Shown here piece after piece: positions 6,841 to 11,950 of a stretch of DNA of 11,950 nucleotides. The notes beneath the pieces were generated by a model. That model worked only from the letters and a program-made list of their open reading frames with translations, had not been told where the DNA came from and made no database searches. Location: contig UQVC01000046.1 of NCBI GenBank assembly GCA_900544395.1, positions 1 through 11,950 of the forward strand, read 5' to 3'. Position 1 is the stretch's first letter; each line of letters starts with the position of its first letter. The translations under genes and the position numbers were made by a program. Source of the stretch: an uncultured Ruminococcus sp. Its GTDB lineage: Bacteria > Bacillota > Clostridia > Lachnospirales > Lachnospiraceae.

Positions 6841-8586
6841 TCATATTTTAGGGATACTTTGTGCTGTACACAGCACCCCATACCCCAACTGATTATTCGG
6901 CCACCTTTCATATCCCGGCAGATGTCTCGCCCCTCTCCTGAAATACGCCTTCACTTTCTCCCCATACAGATACGGATCATTTCCCTTTACAATCCCCCAT
7001 TCCATCAACAATGCTGCGCTTCCTGTTACAAAAGGCACCGCAAAGGAAGTTCCAGTATATTCTGCGTAACCGCCCCCGGCTTTTGCTGTTGTCACCCGGA
7101 CTCCCGGCGCCGCAAGGTCGGGCTTCTGGATCCACATTTCTGCATTTTTCTCCACTGCGCCACGGCCGGAAAAATCTGCATAAGAAAAGGTTCGCGCATC
7201 GTATGCCCCCACGGTCACGACTCTGGCGGCAGTAGAAGGAATGGTCAACGTCGTGCTGCTCACCGGATTCAAAAAAGCGGTTCCCTGATTTAACACTCCC
7301 TGACTGGGAAGCCACATCTGATAAACTCCGGTCACGATTTTTCGTGGGATAAACACAAATTGCCAGACTCCGCTGTCGATATAAGAACCTGTCGGGATAA
7401 AATCAAAATAAATTTCCTGATTCGTCTGGTATGGGCTTGGTTTTCCATAATAAAGAAGAATTTCCGTACCGCCGATTTGAAATCTCTGCGTACCGAGCCG
7501 CTCCGAAACAGGACCTACCCGGATTCCGGATGGATTGATCAGAGAAATCTCCACCTCATCCACATAAGATTTCCAGATCTGTACATTCAATGCCGGCTCT
7601 CTCTGCTGTACTCCCAATTCTACTCTTTGTTCTTCCCTCTCTCTTAAAATCCCAGAAGTATGCCCCGCAGACGTTCCCTCGTTTCCGCTTCCCACACAGA
7701 TCACGCTCTTCCAGTAATTCGACATATCATCCAGATAGCGTTCCAGCAGGGAAGTTCCTTCATGAGAACCATATGTATTTCCAAAACTGATGTTGATAGC
7801 CACCGGCATCCGATATTCCAATGCCTTTCTCAATACATAATCCACCCCCTGCATCAGTTCGGTCGTCCTTGGAAATCCCTCTCTTCTTGGATGTCCCAGT
7901 TTCACGATCAAAAGCTCACTCTCAGGCGCCACTCCTGCATAGATCCTTCCAACACTCCCCCTGCCATTTCCTGCTGCGATTGCTGCCACTGAAGTTCCAT
8001 GTCCTGATACGTCCCTGCTAGGCACGATCTGCTCCTGCCTGGCTCTTTCCGGCTCTAATAGCGCTGTATTGATCTGCTCACGGGTATATTCTGTTCCCAG
8101 AGAATATCCTTCCGGCGGATTTCCGGAAATACTCTGATCCCATAGCGCACGAATCCTGGTCGTTCCATCCTCATTTCTGAAATCCGGATTGGCATAATCA
8201 ATCCCACTGTCGATCACGGCTACCAAAACACCTCGCCCAGATAAGTTCAAAGGATTGGTCTGTACTTGTGGGATACAGGACGCCCGTTTTCCATTTGCCG
8301 CCTCAAAAAACAAACGCTTTGGTTTCTCGATATACTCCACCTGTGGAATACGGGTCAACTGTTCCATTTTAGATTCCGGCATTGTCAGAATCGCATACTC
8401 ATTTAGCAATTCCGTAACAGAAGAGGCGATTCCACGAACCGCCTCCAAATCTCCCGAATATTTGATGATCAAATCCCATTCTCTCTCTAACGGCTGATAA
8501 CCGACTTCCAGCTCCAGAGATTTTTCCCGCTCTTGTGCCGTTGCATCCAACGCCAGATTCAACAGATTTTCTATTTTTTGACTCAT
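6841..8586 (-). CDS. Csp-like S8 family (subtilisin) serine protease
   Basis: A 581-aa subtilase with intact catalytic triad: AVIDSGID (Asp126), SGHGTSVA (His196) and TGTSFAVP (Ser514), plus oxyanion Asn302 in GSGNEG. Residues 1-95 look like a short propeptide-like domain (LTMPESKMEQLTRIPQVEYIE). An insert at about 315-445, between the His and Ser halves, matches the jelly-roll insertion of Clostridium Csp proteases, which process germination proteins. There is no signal peptide or anchor, so it is probably cytosolic or spore-associated. Whether it acts in sporulation or in general proteolysis is unknown. AAGGAG lies 10 nt before the ATG, which overlaps the rubrerythrin stop as ATGA, so the two are co-translated. 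Downstream there is only a weak AT-rich hairpin at about 6825-6841 and no convincing terminator. Confidence 0.9.
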   Translation of the reverse strand: MSQKIENLLNLALDATAQEREKSLELEVGYQPLEREWDLIIKYSGDLEAVRGIASSVTELLNEYAILTMPESKMEQLTRIPQVEYIEKPKRLFFEAANGKRASCIPQVQTNPLNLSGRGVLVAVIDSGIDYANPDFRNEDGTTRIRALWDQSISGNPPEGYSLGTEYTREQINTALLEPERARQEQIVPSRDVSGHGTSVAAIAAGNGRGSVGRIYAGVAPESELLIVKLGHPRREGFPRTTELMQGVDYVLRKALEYRMPVAINISFGNTYGSHEGTSLLERYLDDMSNYWKSVICVGSGNEGTSAGHTSGILREREEQRVELGVQQREPALNVQIWKSYVDEVEISLINPSGIRVGPVSERLGTQRFQIGGTEILLYYGKPSPYQTNQEIYFDFIPTGSYIDSGVWQFVFIPRKIVTGVYQMWLPSQGVLNQGTAFLNPVSSTTLTIPSTAARVVTVGAYDARTFSYADFSGRGAVEKNAEMWIQKPDLAAPGVRVTTAKAGGGYAEYTGTSFAVPFVTGSAALLMEWGIVKGNDPYLYGEKVKAYFRRGARHLPGYERWPNNQLGYGVLCTAQSIPKI

Positions 8587-9191
8587 CGATTTTCCGCTCC
8601 TTTATACGGCGCATACTCATAAGGAAGAAAATATCCTTTTTCATGCCTGCATACCGGACATACTGACGGCGCCTGTTTTCCGTCATGAATATATCCACAA
8701 TTTGTACAGATCCATCTTCCCTGCTCTCCTCGCATATAATAAGTGCCGTCTTCCAGCATTTTCGCAATTTCTCCAAACCGTTCCTGATGCGTATGCTCAA
8801 TTTCCGCAATCTGGAAAAATGCAGATGCCGCCTCTAAAAACCCTTCTTCTTTCGCCATATTTCCAAACGAAGGATACACATCCTCAAATTCTTCTCTTTC
8901 ATTGTGTTCTGCCGCTCGTAAAAGTTCCTCCATTGTATCTTGCTGATCTACCGGATATGACCCGTCAATCTGTATTGTACTACCCGTAAATTCTTTTAAC
9001 AGATCATAAAAACGCCCGGCGTGGGCACGTTCCTGCTCTGCGGTATACAAAAATATATCTGCAATAGAATACATTCCCTTCTCCCTGGCTTTTTCTGCCG
9101 CAATCGTATATCGGTTTCTCGCCTGACTCTCTCCGGCAAATGCTCTCATTAAATTTTCCCTTGTCTCACTTTCAAAAAAATTACCAGTCAT
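8583..9191 (-). CDS. rbr: Rubrerythrin
   Basis: A 202-aa non-haem iron peroxidase that reduces hydrogen peroxide in the cytoplasm of anaerobes. The N-terminal four-helix diiron domain has Glu21 (AGESQARNRY), Glu54-x-x-His57 (EQERAHA), Glu95 and Glu98 (AAEHNEREEF), and Glu132-x-x-His135 (EIEHTHQERF). The C-terminal rubredoxin-like domain has Cys162/Cys165 (CTNCGY) and Cys178/Cys181 (CPVC). All ligands are present and the length is standard. AAAGGAGA precedes the ATG by about 7 nt. It lies 81 nt downstream of the glycosyltransferase and overlaps the protease gene by 4 nt. No PerR-type operator was seen; a short palindrome lies in its leader. Confidence 0.95.
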   Translation of the reverse strand: MTGNFFESETRENLMRAFAGESQARNRYTIAAEKAREKGMYSIADIFLYTAEQERAHAGRFYDLLKEFTGSTIQIDGSYPVDQQDTMEELLRAAEHNEREEFEDVYPSFGNMAKEEGFLEAASAFFQIAEIEHTHQERFGEIAKMLEDGTYYMRGEQGRWICTNCGYIHDGKQAPSVCPVCRHEKGYFLPYEYAPYKGAENR

Positions 9192-9208
9192 GATACATTC
9201 TCCTTTTC

Positions 9209-9222
9209 ACTTCATAAGAAGT
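9209..9222. repeat. Short palindrome in the rubrerythrin leader
   Basis: ACTTC-ATAA-GAAGT is a perfect 5-bp inverted repeat 18 nt before the rubrerythrin ATG, directly ahead of its ribosome binding site. It could be an operator or a small leader hairpin, but a 10-base palindrome is not far above chance in DNA of this composition. Confidence 0.3.
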
Positions 9223-9272
9223 AGTATGTATCCTGACTGGCAAAATATGCTTTCTTTTTTATTTTTCTAAAA

Positions 9273-10289
9273 TCAGTTGAATCCGATCAGTCTTCTTGCA
9301 ACGCTGTATGCCATAGAAGACACTTTTCTTCCTGATTTTCCTGGAAGGTTCATGGTCTGTCCCAAAATTCCATATCGGATCTTCATATAGGTCTTGTAAT
9401 CTTTCTTCTTCAGGTATTTCCACAGCTCTTTCTTTTTGATCAGATTCTCATTAACCTTCGAACGAATACACAAAATCGAAGAAACCGTCATCATAATCGC
9501 AAGATAATTGATCATATACTTACGAAGCTTTTTACTTTCTACCATCCGCAGTTCGTACATCGAGATCATGGATTTCGTCACGTAAATCTGCTGATCGATC
9601 CGGCTGATCATCACCTTTTCATTAACAGACTGATCTTCCCGTCCGATAAAATAACGATAAAAATCCACATCCATATAGTACAGCGTCCGCACATGTGGAA
9701 GCGGATAGTATACATAAATATTATCCACATAAAAAGTATGCTTCGGCAATCTCAACTGGCACAGCCTCAACATCTCTGTCCGATAGATCACAGAATGCAT
9801 CAGAATATACTGATCTAGATGGAAGCTTCCGATATCATCCCATCGGAATATCTGATTCTGTGGAAGAACATTTCGATAATGAATCACTTTTTTATGAGTC
9901 ATCCCAACTTTTTCATATACATAGTTGGAAATGATCATATCCACTTTGGATTCCCCATCCACAAATCCTTTGATCGCTGCCAACAATTTTAATAAGGACT
10001 CCTCATCCACCCAGTCATCACTGTCTACTACTTTAAAATAAGCCCCTGTGGCATGTGCAAGCCCGGTATTAACTGCATCACCGTGTCCGCCATTCTCTTT
10101 GTCAACTGCCTTGACGATCCCAGGATACATCGCTTCATATTTTTTTGCAATCTCACTGGTCTTATCCGAAGATCCATCATTGACTACGATAATCTCCACA
10201 TCTTCTCCTCCCGGCAGGATCGACTGAATCGCCTTTTCCATATAAGCTTCTGAATTATAACACGGAATTGCAAAAGATAGATATTTCAT
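9273..10289 (-). CDS. Family 2 glycosyltransferase (GT-A fold)
   Basis: The ATG at 10289 is chosen over the one at 10310 because AAGGAG lies 7 nt before it; the protein is then 338 aa, starting MKYLSFAIPCYN. It has the GT2 nucleotide-binding motif VVNDGSSD (residues 37-42 cover NDGSSD), GGHGDAVNTGL, and the metal-binding DSDDW (89-93), so it transfers a sugar from a nucleotide donor by the inverting GT-A mechanism. The remaining 200 residues contain basic and aromatic segments and a hydrophobic helix around 260-275 (INYLAIMMTVSSIL), perhaps membrane-associating. Acceptor and polymer are not predictable; no other cell-wall or capsule genes are nearby. Transcription starts from a good sigma-A promoter about 30 nt upstream and may run on into rubrerythrin and the protease. 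Confidence 0.9.
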   Translation of the reverse strand: MKYLSFAIPCYNSEAYMEKAIQSILPGGEDVEIIVVNDGSSDKTSEIAKKYEAMYPGIVKAVDKENGGHGDAVNTGLAHATGAYFKVVDSDDWVDEESLLKLLAAIKGFVDGESKVDMIISNYVYEKVGMTHKKVIHYRNVLPQNQIFRWDDIGSFHLDQYILMHSVIYRTEMLRLCQLRLPKHTFYVDNIYVYYPLPHVRTLYYMDVDFYRYFIGREDQSVNEKVMISRIDQQIYVTKSMISMYELRMVESKKLRKYMINYLAIMMTVSSILCIRSKVNENLIKKKELWKYLKKKDYKTYMKIRYGILGQTMNLPGKSGRKVSSMAYSVARRLIGFN

Positions 10290-10317
10290 GTCTACACTCC
10301 TTTTCTTCAATACAGCA

Positions 10318-10346
10318 ATTATACTTTACTTTTCCTGTTTTTCCAA
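10318..10346 (-). promoter_or_regulatory. Sigma-A promoter of the glycosyltransferase gene
   Basis: On the minus strand TTGGAA (10341-10346), a 17-nt spacer, then a perfect TATAAT (10318-10323). A start site near 10311 leaves a leader of about 20 nt, enough for the AAGGAG site. This also supports the start at 10289. Confidence 0.7.
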
Positions 10347-10354
10347 CCATTTTA

Positions 10355-10383
10355 TTGTAAAATACAGTTTCTTCCTTTATAGT
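10355..10383 (+). promoter_or_regulatory. Probable sigma-A promoter of the phosphofructokinase gene
   Basis: TTGTAA (10355-10360), a 17-nt spacer and TATAGT (10378-10383), about 65 nt before the pfp start. Its -35 lies 8 bases from the divergent glycosyltransferase -35, so the two promoters are back to back. The leader holds a 6-bp AT hairpin (AATAAG 10384-10389 with CTTATT 10397-10402) of unknown meaning. Confidence 0.55.
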
Positions 10384-10449
10384 AATAAGCAGAGCACTTA
10401 TTTTTGCTTACTCAATTTTATAAAATCATGATTCAATTGGAGGAACATT

Positions 10450-11673
10450 ATGAAAAAAAATGCAGTTGTAGGACAGTCCGGAGGACCGACTGCCGTCATC
10501 AATGCAAGCCTTTATGGCACTGTGTACGAAGCTTTAAACCGTGAAGACGCCATCGGTACGGTATATGGAATGATCAATGGGATTGAAGGATTTTTAAATA
10601 ACCAGCTCATGGATATGTCACCATTAGAAGCTTCCGGAGAACTGGAGCTGATCCGCACAACTCCGGGTTCTTATCTCGGCTCCTGCCGCTATAAGCTTCC
10701 GGAAGATTTAAGTGATCCTGTCTATCCTCAGTTATTTTCCAGATTTGAAGAATATCACATCGGTTATTTCTTCTACATCGGGGGAAATGACTCCATGGAT
10801 ACCGTCAGCAAACTCTCCCGCTATGCAGAAAGTATCGGAAGCGATATCCGCATCATCGGCATTCCCAAAACCATCGACAACGACCTGGTAGAAACAGACC
10901 ATACTCCAGGATTCGGAAGTGCTGCAAAATACGTAGCCTCTACTGTCCGTGAGATTGCCATCGATGCTTCTGTCTATGACAATAAAAAGTCCGTCACGAT
11001 CGTAGAGATCATGGGACGCCATGCAGGATGGCTGACTGCTGCCAGCGCACTTGCCAGAAAATTTGAACATGACAACCCGGTCCTGATCTATCTTCCGGAA
11101 ACAGATTTTGATCAGGATGCCTTTATCGAAAAAGTCAGAAACGCTCTGGAGACAACCCCAAATCTGGTGGTTTGTATCTCTGAGGGAATCCATGACAAAG
11201 AAGGAACTTTTATCTGTGAATATTCCAATGACGTAGGAACAGATACCTTCGGTCATAAGATGTTAACCGGATCCGGAAAATACCTGGAAAATCTTGTGAA
11301 AGAACGTCTGGGCGTGAAAGTCCGCTCTGTTGAGCTGAATGTATGCCAACGCTGCTCTTCCGCCATGCTCTCCGGTACCGATCAAAAAGAAGCCATTGCC
11401 TCCGGCGCCTACGGCGTAAAAGCTGCCTTAAATGGAGCAACCGGAAATATGGTCGCTTTCCAGCGTCTCGAGGGAGAAGATTATCAGATTGATTATGTTC
11501 TGAAAGATGTGAATGTCATTTGTAATCAGGAAAAATGTGTACCGACTGCATGGATCTCCGAAGATGGTTCGGATATAACAGAAGACTTCATCCGTTATGC
11601 ACGTCCGCTGATCCAGGGAGAAGTGAAAGTCCCTGTTGAAAATGGTGTTCCCAAATTTGCATATCGAAAATAA
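10450..11673 (+). CDS. pfp: Pyrophosphate-dependent 6-phosphofructokinase
   Basis: A 407-aa phosphofructokinase converting fructose 6-phosphate to fructose 1,6-bisphosphate in glycolysis. Motifs in order: GQSGGPTAVIN (8-18), GGNDS (111-115), PKTIDND (139-145), MGRHAGW (188-194) and LPETDF (215-220). Two residues point to PPi rather than ATP as donor: Asp114 at the position that is Gly104 in the E. coli ATP enzyme, and Lys140 in PKTIDND where ATP enzymes have Gly (PGTIDND). PPi use makes the step reversible and is common in Clostridia. GGAGGA with a 5-nt spacer fixes the start. It is monocistronic: own promoter upstream, strong terminator downstream, convergent with the tRNA cluster. Confidence 0.95.
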   Translation: MKKNAVVGQSGGPTAVINASLYGTVYEALNREDAIGTVYGMINGIEGFLNNQLMDMSPLEASGELELIRTTPGSYLGSCRYKLPEDLSDPVYPQLFSRFEEYHIGYFFYIGGNDSMDTVSKLSRYAESIGSDIRIIGIPKTIDNDLVETDHTPGFGSAAKYVASTVREIAIDASVYDNKKSVTIVEIMGRHAGWLTAASALARKFEHDNPVLIYLPETDFDQDAFIEKVRNALETTPNLVVCISEGIHDKEGTFICEYSNDVGTDTFGHKMLTGSGKYLENLVKERLGVKVRSVELNVCQRCSSAMLSGTDQKEAIASGAYGVKAALNGATGNMVAFQRLEGEDYQIDYVLKDVNVICNQEKCVPTAWISEDGSDITEDFIRYARPLIQGEVKVPVENGVPKFAYRK

Positions 11674-11679
11674 GAAGAG

Positions 11680-11708
11680 AACGGAGCTGCAATGGCGGCT
11701 CCGTTTTT
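11680..11708 (+). terminator. Rho-independent terminator of pfp
   Basis: AACGGAGC (11680-11687) pairs perfectly with GCTCCGTT (11698-11705) across a 10-nt loop and leads into TTTTT, starting 6 nt after the pfp stop. Confidence 0.9.
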
Positions 11709-11723
11709 CTGATCCAAATTTTG

Positions 11724-11754
11724 CAAAATAAAAAAGCCCTGAACACCAAGGCTT
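11724..11754 (-). terminator. Rho-independent terminator of the tRNA cluster
   Basis: Read on the minus strand, AAGCCTTG and CAGGGCTT form an 8-bp stem (one G-U pair) with loop GTGTT, followed by TTTTTATTTTG. It lies 11 nt beyond the 3' end of tRNA-Leu and converges on the pfp terminator. Confidence 0.85.
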
Positions 11755-11765
11755 CTTCATCAGTC

Positions 11766-11846
11766 TGCGGATGACAGGACTTGAACCTGCACGGGATGCC
11801 CACTGGACCCTAAAACCAGCGCGTCTGCCAATTCCGCCACATCCGC
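11766..11846 (-). tRNA. tRNA-Leu (anticodon UAG)
   Basis: On the minus strand the acceptor GCGGATG pairs with CATCCGC, discriminator A, and no CCA is encoded. The D-arm is GGCGGAATTGGCAGACGC. The anticodon arm CTGGT-TTTAGGG-TCCAG has TAG at positions 34-36 and a U-U apposition closing the loop. A long class II variable arm (GGGCATCCC) and the T-arm GGTTCAAGTCC follow. It is 81 nt. Confidence 0.95.
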
Positions 11847-11856
11847 ATATACAATT

Positions 11857-11888
11857 TTAGAAAAAATAAAACAAGCAGTCCTGCTTGT
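11857..11888 (-). terminator. Terminator-like hairpin between tRNA-Lys and tRNA-Leu
   Basis: ACAAGCAG (11871-11878) and CTGCTTGT (11881-11888) form a stem with a 2-4-nt effective loop. On the minus strand it is followed by TTTATTTTTTCT. It sits 8 nt after tRNA-Lys and 24 nt before tRNA-Leu. No good promoter is visible between it and tRNA-Leu, so it may act as a partial terminator or processing signal. Confidence 0.65.
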
Positions 11889-11895
11889 TCTACAG

Positions 11896-11950
11896 TGAGC
11901 GTGCGGGGATTCGAACCCCGGACAACTTGATTAAAAGTCAAGTGCTCTAC
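11896..11950 (-). tRNA. tRNA-Lys (anticodon UUU), cut by the window end
   Basis: The minus strand shows the anticodon arm CTTGA-CTTTTAA-TCAAG with TTT at positions 34-36, then the T-arm CCGGGGTTCGAATCCCCG, the acceptor 3' half CACGCTC and discriminator A. The acceptor 5' half and part of the D-arm lie beyond 11950. Confidence 0.93.

Noticed and set aside
6694..7293. A 199-codon + strand open frame across the IS flank and the protease gene
   Set aside because: It is low-complexity in character (many His, Leu, Ser, Cys), has no ribosome binding site or family resemblance, and lies antisense to the well-supported protease gene.
8399..8809. A 136-codon minus-strand frame across the rubrerythrin/protease junction
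   Set aside because: It is an out-of-frame shadow of both genes, which have complete motifs in their own frames.
10290..10310. Glycosyltransferase start at 10310
   Set aside because: It lies within or at the promoter start site, and the AAGGAG site serves the ATG at 10289 instead.
1..11950. CRISPR array, integrase or phage attachment site
   Set aside because: No regularly spaced repeats, no cas or integrase motifs and no repeated tRNA 3' end were seen. The tRNA genes lie at the window edge next to core genes, not the cassette.

Overview
The window looks like chromosomal DNA from a Gram-positive anaerobe of the Clostridia, most likely a Lachnospiraceae gut commensal. The grounds are the moderately AT-rich sequence, strong AGGAGG-type ribosome binding sites, a rubrerythrin, a PPi-type phosphofructokinase, a cytosolic Csp-like S8 protease and an IS110-family element. 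Species cannot be fixed from the sequence alone.

Layout. (1) 1-175: the 3' end of a + strand gene, apparently frameshifted, perhaps an iron-containing alcohol dehydrogenase. (2) 241-5066: four closely packed minus-strand genes, in transcription order a DUF1016/YhcG-like PD-(D/E)XK nuclease, a 575-aa helical protein whose C-terminus resembles that of SWIM zinc-finger proteins, a HipA/CtkA-like kinase, and an Amidohydro_2 hydrolase. The last two overlap by 8 nt, and a terminator-like hairpin follows the last gene. (3) About 5140-6690: an IS110-family element on the + strand. Its transposase carries one in-frame TGA where the family normally has Trp, and its left non-coding end has the size and folding expected of a bridge RNA. 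(4) 6686-6826: a minus-strand promoter, a very strong ribosome binding site and the first 22 codons of an ORF that ends at the IS edge. On the other side of the IS an open frame meets the nuclease start in an ATGA overlap. The element probably landed in the leader or first gene of the four-gene operon.

(5) 6841-10289, minus strand: a GT2 glycosyltransferase with its own good promoter, then rubrerythrin, then an S8 protease overlapping rubrerythrin by ATGA. (6) 10355-11708, + strand: a divergently transcribed PPi-dependent phosphofructokinase with promoter, ribosome binding site and terminator. (7) 11734-11950: a minus-strand tRNA cluster (Lys-UUU, partial; Leu-UAG) with terminators.

Regions 5-7 look like ordinary core chromosome. 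Region 2 with its interrupted front end is the accessory part: nuclease, helical adaptor-like protein, kinase and hydrolase in one transcription unit suggests a stress, toxin or defence-type cassette. That role is inferred from gene content only. The IS lies in the opposite orientation between the probable original promoter and the nuclease, so the cassette may be uncoupled from its promoter in this strain.
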